This document shows positions 7,005 through 12,953 of a DNA stretch of 12,953 nt, one piece after another (position 1 is the first letter of the stretch; each line of letters opens with the position of its first letter). The notes beneath the pieces were generated by a model, which was given only the letters and a program-made list of their open reading frames with translations, searched no databases and was not told the DNA's origin. Origin of the DNA: Syntrophomonas sp. (GTDB taxonomy: Bacteria > Bacillota > Syntrophomonadia > Syntrophomonadales > Syntrophomonadaceae); assembly GCA_028693695.1 (NCBI GenBank), contig JAQUUV010000026.1, forward strand, positions 1 through 12,953, read 5' to 3'. The translations under genes were made by a program, and so were the position numbers.

Positions 7005-7028
7005 TAAAGAGCGGCATTCCGCTCTTTA
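7005..7028 (-). terminator. rpsO-pnp intergenic hairpin (weak terminator or processing site)
   Basis: A perfect 10-bp stem, TAAAGAGCGG paired with CCGCTCTTTA, with a 4-nt loop (AATG). It is followed by AATTTATA rather than a clean U-run. The first three bases of the stem are the rpsO stop codon TAA (7028-7026). The stem is strong enough for an intrinsic terminator, but the poor U-tract suggests partial read-through into pnp, or an RNA-processing or 3'-end-stabilising role. A hairpin at this place is also known between rpsO and pnp in Escherichia coli. Confidence 0.65.
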
Positions 7029-7295
7029 CCTGCGTAGACCTAATCGAGTAACAATGTTGCGATAACGGTCAAAGTTATTATTCTTCAGATAATCTAAAAG
7101 TGACCGCCTTTGTCCAACCATTTTTAACAGGCCTCTTCTAGAATGATGGTCTTTTTTATTTGCTTTCAGATGTTCATTTAAATAGTTTATTCTATCAGTA
7201 AGAATAGCTATTTGCACTTCGGGAGAACCAGTGTCATTCTCATGTACCTGATAAGCCTTAATTATTTCTTGCTTTTTTTCTAAAGACAGTGCCAA
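7026..7295 (-). CDS. rpsO: 30S ribosomal protein S15
   Basis: Primary 16S rRNA-binding protein of the small-subunit platform. From the TTG start it is 89 residues, the normal S15 length. It begins MALSLEKKQEIIKAYQ and contains the conserved NDTGSPEVQIA segment and the HHSRRGLLKMVGQRRSLLDYL helix that contacts rRNA helices 20-22. An ATG at 7325 in the same frame would add 10 residues (MAFKCEEVKS) not found in S15 proteins. GAGGAGG ends 8 nt before the TTG at 7295-7293, which settles the start. The gene has its own promoter and a long leader upstream, and is followed by the hairpin and pnp. S15 commonly represses its own translation through the leader, so autoregulation is likely. Confidence 0.97.
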   Translation of the reverse strand: MALSLEKKQEIIKAYQVHENDTGSPEVQIAILTDRINYLNEHLKANKKDHHSRRGLLKMVGQRRSLLDYLKNNNFDRYRNIVTRLGLRR

Positions 7296-7480
7296 GCTTT
7301 TCACCTCCTCACATTTAAACGCCACTGACCAAGACTGGTGTCGGTGAAATCGCCAACCCTAGCCGGTGGTTCCCGGATTTATTACTGCCTGGCTATCGCA
7401 GTATCCATCCAATTACTTAATGATTATTTTAAAACCAGGTCAAAGACCTTGCCGCTCTTTGCTGTAAAATCGCCTACAAC
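7296..7480 (-). ncRNA. structured rpsO mRNA leader, candidate S15 autoregulatory element
   Basis: About 185 nt between the predicted transcription start and the rpsO start hold no ORF but several short helices. TACTGC/GCAGTA (7403-7398 with 7388-7383) closes a 9-nt loop. AGGTC/GACCT (7449-7445 with 7441-7437) has a 3-nt loop. CAAAGA/TCTTTG (7461-7456 with 7446-7441) uses the same bases and so excludes the previous hairpin. GTTGGCG/CACCGAC (7357-7351 with 7346-7340) has one mismatch. The octamer GGCGATTT occurs twice (7474-7467 and 7354-7347). Mutually exclusive helices and a long leader before a ribosomal protein gene fit feedback control by S15. I cannot match it to a named RNA family by eye. 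Confidence 0.45.
7301..7310 (-). promoter_or_regulatory. ribosome binding site deciding the TTG start of rpsO
   Basis: GAGGAGGTGA on the minus strand is a near-perfect complement to the 16S rRNA 3' end. GGAGG lies 8 nt before TTG (7295-7293). It lies downstream of the in-frame ATG at 7325, so it excludes the longer form. Confidence 0.85.
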
Positions 7481-7486
7481 AGAGTT

Positions 7487-7515
7487 ATTTTAACATAGTG
7501 CTAATGAAAAGTAAA
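7487..7515 (-). promoter_or_regulatory. vegetative (SigA-type) promoter for rpsO-pnp
   Basis: Minus-strand -35 TTTACT (7515-7510) and -10 TAAAAT (7492-7487) with exactly 17 bp between them. This is close to the TTGACA-17-TATAAT consensus. It lies just after the ribF stop and would start transcription near 7480, giving rpsO a leader of about 185 nt. It would let rpsO and pnp be expressed apart from the infB-ribF operon. Confidence 0.6.
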
Positions 7516-7528
7516 CTTGGTGCATGCC

Positions 7529-8473
7529 TTATAAATCCCTATCGTAAGCCCTGCAAATCTCATCTGCTTTATTGCGGTCCCTAGCAATCTGGGAGACCAG
7601 TTCTTCAATAGATTGAAAACGCTGTTCGTCTCTCAGCTTCTCTAAGAAAGACAAGCGTATTTCTTGCCCGTATATATCTCCAGTAAAATTCATCAGGTGA
7701 GCTTCAATGGAAACAGGGTATTCTTGGTGAAAGGTGGGTTTGCTGCCGATATTGACCACACAGTTATAAACCTTGCTTCCTATCCAGGCATGAGCAGCAT
7801 AAACGCCTTTGCCGGGAATATTATAAATAGCTTCCACTCCTACATTAGCAGTAGGAAAACCAATCTGAGAACCACGATGTTCTCCCTCTGCTACCACTCC
7901 TTCAATGACCGGATGATAGCCCAACATGTTAAAGGCAGTAAGAACATCCCCAACTTTCAGTGCTTTTCTTACCAGACTGCTTGAAATCGGCTCGCCCTCA
8001 TAGGTAACCGGAGCTATTATGTTTACACCGAAACCCAATTTATCTCCCAGTTGCTTAAGGTACTCGGGAGTTCCTGCTCCCCGGTGCCCGAATGTGTAGT
8101 TAAACCCTACAAATACTTCACTAATTTGCAGTGCGCTAATTAATATTTTTTCCACAAATTGCTCTGGCGACCAAGCAGCTATTTCGCGAGTAAAAGGATT
8201 ATAGATAAGTACATCCAGCCCGATTTTTTCTAACAAATCGGCCTTACCATGAGGTGTAAGTAACAAGCGCGGTGCCCGTTCCGGCATTAGTACTTGGGCT
8301 GGGTGAGGTTCAAATATAAATGCTAAAGCCTGACCCTCATTAACCGTGGCCTTATCTATCAAAGCTTGAATTAAACTATGATGTCCCTTGTGTACTCCGT
8401 CAAAATTACCCAGAGCCAGATAAATCGGCTTGCATTTATCATGAAAATTTTCTATTCCCATTACTGTTTGCAT
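7529..8473 (-). CDS. ribF: bifunctional riboflavin kinase / FAD synthetase
   Basis: Makes FMN from riboflavin and then FAD from FMN and ATP, in the cytoplasm. The N-terminal FMN adenylyltransferase domain (about 15-180) shows LGNFDGVHKGHHSL (21-34), the nucleotidyltransferase HxGH-like site, then VGFNYTFGHRGAG (122-134) and PISSSLVRKAL. The C-terminal riboflavin kinase domain (about 185-310) shows GSQIGFPTANV (201-211) with the PTAN nucleotide-binding motif, GVYAAHAWIG, NIGSKPTF and SIEAHLMNFTGDIYGQ, where the Glu is the expected catalytic base. Length (314) is normal. The ATG has AAGGAG 8 nt upstream. The gene starts 21 nt after truB, the same neighbour as in B. subtilis (ribC), so it is most likely in the infB operon. 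Confidence 0.97.
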   Translation of the reverse strand: MQTVMGIENFHDKCKPIYLALGNFDGVHKGHHSLIQALIDKATVNEGQALAFIFEPHPAQVLMPERAPRLLLTPHGKADLLEKIGLDVLIYNPFTREIAAWSPEQFVEKILISALQISEVFVGFNYTFGHRGAGTPEYLKQLGDKLGFGVNIIAPVTYEGEPISSSLVRKALKVGDVLTAFNMLGYHPVIEGVVAEGEHRGSQIGFPTANVGVEAIYNIPGKGVYAAHAWIGSKVYNCVVNIGSKPTFHQEYPVSIEAHLMNFTGDIYGQEIRLSFLEKLRDEQRFQSIEELVSQIARDRNKADEICRAYDRDL

Positions 8474-8494
8474 TACTGAAGCTCCTTGTAAATA

Positions 8495-9385
8495 TTATTT
8501 GAATACTTTGAGAGGCTGTAAAATAGTACAATTTTCGCCCGCCGAGCATTGGGCAATAGAAACCAGCCTGCCCTGTGGGTCATAAACTCTGACAATTTCC
8601 AGAGGATATTTTGCATCGATAGTGATACGATTACCGTTGAAAACTTTATCTAAATCCTCTGAATCAATCGCAATCTGCCCTAGATGCATAAGAGGAAAGT
8701 CGACAGCCTTGATCAAGTCGGAGAGACTAGCGGTATGCTGATTGATTTCCTCCAAGGAATAGGAATTTTCAATAGTAAATATGCCTGCTCGGATACGGGT
8801 CAATGCTGACAGGTAGGCTCCGGTTCCAAGTTCTGCACCAATGTCGTGGCAGAGGGTTCTAATATAGGTGCCTTTTGAACAGCCCACTTCCAGTTTTATC
8901 CCGGGCCTGTTTTCTCCATCTATATCCGTAGTCAATAATTTTATATATTCAATCTTAATCTCTCGAGATTGTCTATCCACCGTAATTCCCTGACGAGCCA
9001 ATTCGTACAACCTATCTCCATTATGATGTACGGCTGAATACATGGGCGGTATTTGGTGAATATTACCCGTATATTTTTCCAGAATCGCCGGCAAATTATC
9101 CGCATTAAAATCAATATCGGCCTTATATTCTATATTCCCCCAGGCGTCCTGAGTATCAGATACCCCGCCGAGGGTCATTGTAGCTAAATAAACTTTGTTT
9201 TTTTCACTAACATATTCAATTACTCGAGTAGCATAACCAATCGCCACCGGGAGGACTCCTAAAGCCATCGGGTCTAAAGTCCCCAGATGCCCCAATTTAG
9301 TTTTGGGAAACACTTTCTTTAGCTTTTTGATAACATCAAAGGAGGTCATGCCCGCGGCTTTATTTACATTGATAAAACCATCCAC
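8495..9385 (-). CDS. truB: tRNA pseudouridine(55) synthase TruB
   Basis: Isomerises uridine 55 in the T-loop of tRNAs to pseudouridine. The catalytic Asp38 is in KLGHLGTLDPMALGVLP, preceded by the typical INVNKAAGMTSFDVI start. Further family segments are IPPMYSAVHHNGDRLYELARQG and VGCSKGTYIRTLCHDIGAELG. The C-terminal part (about 235-296) resembles the small PUA-like region with GNRITI and VRVYDPQGRLVSIAQ. Length (296) is normal. The start is GTG (9385-9383), directly after the TAG of nrnA with no gap, which suggests translational coupling. The nearest purine-rich stretch, GGAGGG, is rather far at about 13 nt. Confidence 0.97.
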   Translation of the reverse strand: MDGFINVNKAAGMTSFDVIKKLKKVFPKTKLGHLGTLDPMALGVLPVAIGYATRVIEYVSEKNKVYLATMTLGGVSDTQDAWGNIEYKADIDFNADNLPAILEKYTGNIHQIPPMYSAVHHNGDRLYELARQGITVDRQSREIKIEYIKLLTTDIDGENRPGIKLEVGCSKGTYIRTLCHDIGAELGTGAYLSALTRIRAGIFTIENSYSLEEINQHTASLSDLIKAVDFPLMHLGQIAIDSEDLDKVFNGNRITIDAKYPLEIVRVYDPQGRLVSIAQCSAGENCTILQPLKVFK

Positions 9386-10351
9386 CTAACCTACCACACC
9401 CTCCACGGTAAAAATCACTTGACTCTCTGCTTCTTCCATACTTCCTTCCTGCTTGGCCCCCGCCGCTCTCTGGTGACCACCGCCACCGAATATAGCCGCT
9501 AGAACAGACACATCCACATCTCCCTTAGAACGGAACCCAATTTTAATAAGCCCTGGGCTTATCTCTCTGAACAGTAGTCCTACCTCTACACCTTTTATCA
9601 TTAAGGTGTGATTAATAATACCTTCTGGGCATATATCTAAGGCTCCTATAGCCTTTACATCTTCGTAATTTAATATCATCCAAGCAATTTTGCCGCTAGA
9701 GTTAAAATTAATATGTTTCAATGCCAGACATAACAGCATCACTTCAGCCCGGCTCTTGGATTCAAACAGGTTCAGCTTTATTAAATCCAGGTTTACTCCC
9801 CTATCAAGCAATTCTGCCGCAGTTCTGAAGGTTGCGCTGCTAGTACTATTGTGCATAAATCCGCCTGTATCCTGTACTACACCTACATATAGAGCGTTGG
9901 CGATATCGGGAGTAATTTCGACCTTCAAATGCCTCAAAAGCTCAAATACCAGTTCCGCAGTAGATGATGACTTGTTATCAACATAATTTAAGTTGCCAAA
10001 CATGGTATTACTCTGGTGGTGATCAATATTGATCGTAAATACCCTTTCTTCCAGGATATTAACCACCTGTTCGCCGGTACGCTCCTCATCAGAGCAGTCC
10101 AAAAAAATTACATTACTTACCGTCCCTTTTAATTGTTTGAGGCTAAGCACCACATCACTGCCCCGTAAATAACTATATATAGACGGAACCGGATCCTGCA
10201 AAAGGATCCGGACGTTTTTCCCTAGAGCCAGAAGCCCTAAATACAGGCCAATTAACGAACCGATACAATCTCCATCTGGGATGGTATGTCCTACCAGCAG
10301 GTAATCATCTCTTTTTTTTATTTCCCGGGCGATTTTATTCAAGCTCTTCAT
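9386..10351 (-). CDS. nrnA: DHH family phosphoesterase NrnA (oligoribonuclease / pAp phosphatase)
   Basis: Degrades very short RNA oligonucleotides, and in characterised members also dephosphorylates 3'-phosphoadenosine 5'-phosphate. It acts in the cytoplasm and needs manganese. Motifs, counted from ATG: GHTIPDGDCIGS (21-32, metal ligands His22, Asp26, Asp28), FLDCSD (84-89), the DHH triad D110-H111-H112 and GVVQDTGGF (157-165). A DHHA1 substrate-binding domain follows, with FGGGGHQRAAG around 288-298. Start: GTG (10354) and ATG (10351) are adjacent; ATG is preferred because AAGGA lies 8 nt before it. It overlaps rbfA by 17 nt. nrnA between rbfA and truB is a common Clostridia arrangement. 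Its presence fits a Gram-positive cell lacking the proteobacterial oligoribonuclease Orn. Confidence 0.95.
   Translation of the reverse strand: MKSLNKIAREIKKRDDYLLVGHTIPDGDCIGSLIGLYLGLLALGKNVRILLQDPVPSIYSYLRGSDVVLSLKQLKGTVSNVIFLDCSDEERTGEQVVNILEERVFTINIDHHQSNTMFGNLNYVDNKSSSTAELVFELLRHLKVEITPDIANALYVGVVQDTGGFMHNSTSSATFRTAAELLDRGVNLDLIKLNLFESKSRAEVMLLCLALKHINFNSSGKIAWMILNYEDVKAIGALDICPEGIINHTLMIKGVEVGLLFREISPGLIKIGFRSKGDVDVSVLAAIFGGGGHQRAAGAKQEGSMEEAESQVIFTVEGVVG
10189..10211. repeat. perfect inverted repeat inside nrnA
   Basis: CCGGATCC and GGATCCGG (8 bp each) are separated by 7 nt. On the plus strand the hairpin is followed by ACGTTTTT, which looks like an intrinsic terminator facing against nrnA. 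On the sense strand there is no U-run. The sequence codes normally for RILLQDP of NrnA, so it may be coincidental. Confidence 0.5.
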
Positions 10352-10721
10352 CACCCGGTTCCTTATCCCCCTTAGTTTCCTTGAGCCCTTCCAGTAATGA
10401 AGAAATCTTCATCCCATGCTCTATGGATTTATCCAGCCGAAATTCCAAGTCAGGGGCATGCCTAATCTGGATACCCTGTGCCAGTCCCGACCTGATAAAG
10501 CCTCGGGCTTTTTGCAATGCTTGCATGGTTTCAGATTGTTTTTCTTCACTACCCAGGATGCTGATATAGACCCGAGCATGACTTATATCCTGAGCTACGT
10601 CCACTCGCGTGACTGAAACCGATGTAAAATCAATGCGAGGATCTTTTATGTCTTCCTGTATTATGGTCGACAGAATTCTCTTTATCTCTACTGCCATTCT
10701 TTCCTGCCTGCGTTTTCCCAT
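10335..10721 (-). CDS. rbfA: 30S ribosome-binding factor RbfA
   Basis: Late 30S subunit assembly factor that binds near 16S rRNA helix 1 and aids 5'-end maturation, especially in the cold. The 128-residue protein has the family start (KRRQERMAVEIKRILSTII), the KDPRI segment followed by VSVTRVDVAQDISHARVYISI, and the KH-like ALQKARGFIRSGLAQGIQIRHAPDLEFRLDKSIE region. A charged tail rich in Glu and Lys follows. Start ATG at 10721-10719, with GGGG 7 nt upstream. It lies 90 nt downstream of infB and overlaps nrnA at its end. B. subtilis has ylxP between infB and rbfA; no such gene is present here. Confidence 0.96.
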   Translation of the reverse strand: MGKRRQERMAVEIKRILSTIIQEDIKDPRIDFTSVSVTRVDVAQDISHARVYISILGSEEKQSETMQALQKARGFIRSGLAQGIQIRHAPDLEFRLDKSIEHGMKISSLLEGLKETKGDKEPGDEELE

Positions 10722-10811
10722 CTTAACACCCCATTCAGTGGACTATTTACTCTTTCTACGCTGAAGCAACCATTCTTAGTATAGGCGGTAAAAAATCCAG
10801 TGATCGATATT

Positions 10812-12953
10812 CTAAAGTTTTCGGGCAATCTCTTCCATAGTATAGGCTTCGATAATGTCACCCTCTCTAATATCGTTAAAGTCTTTGATGCCAATCCCGC
10901 ATTCATAGCCTTCCACGACCTCCTTGGCGTCATCTTTAAACCGCCTCAAAGATGAAAGTTTCCCCTCATAAACTATGACTGAGTCCCGCAATATCCGCAT
11001 ACCGGCATTTCTTTGCAGCTTCCCGTCAATGACATAAGAACCAGCAATCGTTCCGAAATTTGGCGTTTTGAAGGTTGCCCTTACCTCGGCACGTCCCAGA
11101 TATTTCTCGATAAACTCAGGATCAAGCAGCCCTTCCATTGCTTTCTTCACAGCATCGATAGCCTCATATATTACCCGGTACAGGCGAACATCTATGTTCT
11201 CCTCCTCGGCATATTTCCGGGCTTTCACATCAGGTCGCACGTTGAAGCCGATAATAATCGCATTGGACGCTGAAGCCAACATTACATCAGTTTCGGTAAT
11301 AGCTCCTACTGCTGAATGAATAACATTCACCTTGACCTCACCTGTACTTAGCCTGAGCAATGATTGCGCCAAGGCTTCAATGGAACCCTGAACATCGCCC
11401 TTTATTATCAGGTTCAATTCTTTCATTCCCGTTTGCATTTGCTTATAGAAATCGTCCAGCGAAATCTTGCTGTTTCGCTTTTGATCTTCTAGCTTCTTCT
11501 CACTCAATCTTAGACTGGCTATCTCCTTGGCAATCTTTTCGTCACAAACCTGAACTTTTTCTCCTACTTCGGGAACATCGGACCAACCAGTAATTTCTAC
11601 CGGCATGGAGGGCAAGGCCTTATCAACCTTACGTCCCCGATAATCAGTCATAGCCCTGACTTTGCACCAGGTAAACCCACATATTATGGAGTCCCCTACC
11701 TTTAAAGTGCCCTTCTGAACTAATAGAGTGGCTACCGCGCCACGTCCTTTATCGAGTTCCCCTTCAATCACGACGCCTTCGGCTGGTCGGTCTGGGTTAG
11801 CCTTGATTTCATGCATTTCGGCTACCAACAGTACCCTCTCCAAAAGGTTATCAATACCCATACCCGTTTTAGCGGATACTGGTACAAACATGGTGTCGCC
11901 GCCCCATTCTTCAGCGACAATATTATATTCAGTCAGCTGTTGCATTACTTTGTCTGGATTAACATCGGGCTTATCCATTTTATTCAAGGCCACTACAAAG
12001 GGAACTTTAGCAGCTTTAATGTGATTGATTGCTTCTATGGTCTGAGGCATAACCCCGTCATCGGCTGCCACCACCAGGATTACTATATCAGTAAGGTTAG
12101 CACCTCTGGCTCTCATAGCCGTAAATGCCGCATGCCCCGGGGTATCAATAAATGTTATCCGGTTGTTATTCACCGTTACCTGGTATGCTCCAATATGCTG
12201 GGTAATCCCCCCGGCTTCTCCCGAAACCACATCTGCTTTACGAATCTTATCCAGCAATGAGGTCTTGCCATGATCTACATGGCCCATAACCGTGATAATA
12301 GGCGAACGGGGCAAGAGGCTTTCATCGCTGTCAACGATTTCTTCCAGTATTTTTTGTACTTCGGTGACTTCACGTTCAACCGCCACGTCATACAGGCTGG
12401 CAATAATCTCTACAGTGTCAAAATCAATCTCCTGATTGATAGTCGCCATTATACCAAGTTCCATTAGCTTTTTAACGATTTCCGCTGAACCTTTAGCTAG
12501 TTTGTCTGCCAATTCTCTTACCTGAAGGGAATCGCCTACAGTAATTAAATCAGGCGTTACTAAAATTGCATCCTCTTTTTTCTTTTTATGTTTACCCTTC
12601 TTCTGGGGTCGACTGTAATCTTTAGTAAACTGGGGTTTTAGGGGAGCCGCTTTCTTGGGCGGTTTACCCTGAGTGTTTGCAAACCCCGGCTTTTTATTTG
12701 GTCCGAATCCGGGATTACTGGTGGGAGTTGAAGATGCTGGTCTAGGGCCAGTTCCTGGCCTAGGAGCACCCTGCCTATTATCCGGGCCATTCGTTGGCCG
12801 GGGGCCAGTTCCTGGTCTAGGAGCACTCTGCCTATTATCCGGGCCATTCGTTGGCCGGGGGCCAGTTCCCGGTCTAGGAGCACTCTGCCTATTATCCGGG
12901 CCATTCGTTGGCCGGGGGCCAGTTCCTGGTCTAGGAGCACTCTGCCTATTATC
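10812..12953 (-). CDS. infB: translation initiation factor IF-2 (5' end outside the window)
   Basis: GTPase that places initiator tRNA on the ribosome and promotes subunit joining. The fragment has 713 residues; the gene continues past the right edge. Residues 1-about 125 are a Pro/Gly/Asn/Arg-rich, then Lys-rich, low-complexity region containing 19-residue repeats. An IF2_N domain follows (about 137-195, VGDSLQVRELADKLAKG...). The G domain has G1 GHVDHGKT (224-231), G2 GGITQHIG, G3 DTPGHAAF, G4 NKMD (324-327) and G5 SAKTG. Domains II and III follow, then the C-terminal fMet-tRNA-binding domain ending in YTMEEIARKL. A TTG at 12512 could be mistaken for the start, but the frame is open and coding to the window edge. 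It is the first gene of this series, followed by rbfA. Confidence 0.98.
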   Translation of the reverse strand, partial: DNRQSAPRPGTGPRPTNGPDNRQSAPRPGTGPRPTNGPDNRQSAPRPGTGPRPTNGPDNRQGAPRPGTGPRPASSTPTSNPGFGPNKKPGFANTQGKPPKKAAPLKPQFTKDYSRPQKKGKHKKKKEDAILVTPDLITVGDSLQVRELADKLAKGSAEIVKKLMELGIMATINQEIDFDTVEIIASLYDVAVEREVTEVQKILEEIVDSDESLLPRSPIITVMGHVDHGKTSLLDKIRKADVVSGEAGGITQHIGAYQVTVNNNRITFIDTPGHAAFTAMRARGANLTDIVILVVAADDGVMPQTIEAINHIKAAKVPFVVALNKMDKPDVNPDKVMQQLTEYNIVAEEWGGDTMFVPVSAKTGMGIDNLLERVLLVAEMHEIKANPDRPAEGVVIEGELDKGRGAVATLLVQKGTLKVGDSIICGFTWCKVRAMTDYRGRKVDKALPSMPVEITGWSDVPEVGEKVQVCDEKIAKEIASLRLSEKKLEDQKRNSKISLDDFYKQMQTGMKELNLIIKGDVQGSIEALAQSLLRLSTGEVKVNVIHSAVGAITETDVMLASASNAIIIGFNVRPDVKARKYAEEENIDVRLYRVIYEAIDAVKKAMEGLLDPEFIEKYLGRAEVRATFKTPNFGTIAGSYVIDGKLQRNAGMRILRDSVIVYEGKLSSLRRFKDDAKEVVEGYECGIGIKDFNDIREGDIIEAYTMEEIARKL
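12747..12953 (-). repeat. 57-bp in-frame tandem repeat in infB
   Basis: Units begin at 12747, 12804, 12861 and 12918; the last is cut by the window edge, so the array probably continues outside. Fifty-seven bp equals 19 codons, encoding PGTGPRPTNGPDNRQSAPR repeated in the linker ahead of the second IF2_N domain. Copies differ by a few bases, such as CCTGG versus CCCGG. The innermost copy carries Gly for Ser and then diverges into ASSTPTSNPG. Near identity at the DNA level suggests recent expansion. An out-of-frame reading of the same repeats gives another repetitive ORF that is not a gene. Confidence 0.93.

Noticed and set aside
10688..10933. 81-residue ORF between infB and rbfA, considered as a ylxP replacement
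   Set aside because: It overlaps the end of infB and the start of rbfA in another frame, has no ribosome binding site and no family resemblance.
11811..12260. Long plus-strand ORF of 149 residues opposite infB
   Set aside because: It lies wholly antisense to the IF2 G domain and has no recognisable motif or ribosome binding site; it is a shadow of conserved coding sequence.
12638..12940. Repetitive 100-residue ORF with LLDQELAPGQRMARIIGRV-type repeats
   Set aside because: It is an out-of-frame reading of the infB tandem repeat; the IF2 frame is open and continuous through the same region.

Overview
The window looks like a chromosomal housekeeping segment of a Gram-positive, probably spore-forming member of the Clostridia. 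Evidence is the gene order (infB-rbfA-nrnA-truB-ribF-rpsO-pnp, then a ylxY-type polysaccharide deacetylase, a DacF-type carboxypeptidase, an M16 peptidase, dut and a ymxH/ylmC-type gene), strong GGAGG ribosome binding sites and moderate base composition. All recognised genes lie on the minus strand, so transcription runs from the right edge to the left. I cannot name the genus.

Right part (about 12953 to 7529): translation and ribosome/RNA maturation genes. infB (IF2) enters from outside the window with its disordered N-terminal region, which carries a 57-bp (19-residue) tandem repeat. It is followed by rbfA, nrnA (DHH phosphoesterase), truB and ribF, closely packed or overlapping. A good vegetative promoter lies between ribF and rpsO. 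It starts a transcript with a structured leader of about 185 nt ahead of rpsO, a plausible autoregulatory leader. rpsO and pnp are separated by a compact hairpin that contains the rpsO stop codon.

Left part (about 4850 to 1): envelope and sporulation-type genes. A VanW/YoaR-like protein is followed by a membrane-anchored NodB-fold protein of the YlxY type with altered catalytic motifs, a secreted D-Ala-D-Ala carboxypeptidase, an M16 zinc peptidase, dUTPase and the first 18 codons of a YlmC/YmxH PRC-barrel gene. Between the carboxypeptidase and M16 genes sits a 134-bp repeat element. It holds three 29-bp palindromic units and has 19-bp perfect terminal inverted repeats. It supplies the last 14 codons of the carboxypeptidase.

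The gene content is ordinary, and I see no defence island, prophage, CRISPR array or new multi-gene system. The points worth a second look are the repeat element, the start codons (an apparent AUC start for pnp, a possible AUU start for the VanW gene, and TTG/GTG at several others), the rpsO leader, the repeats in infB and the degenerate deacetylase motifs.
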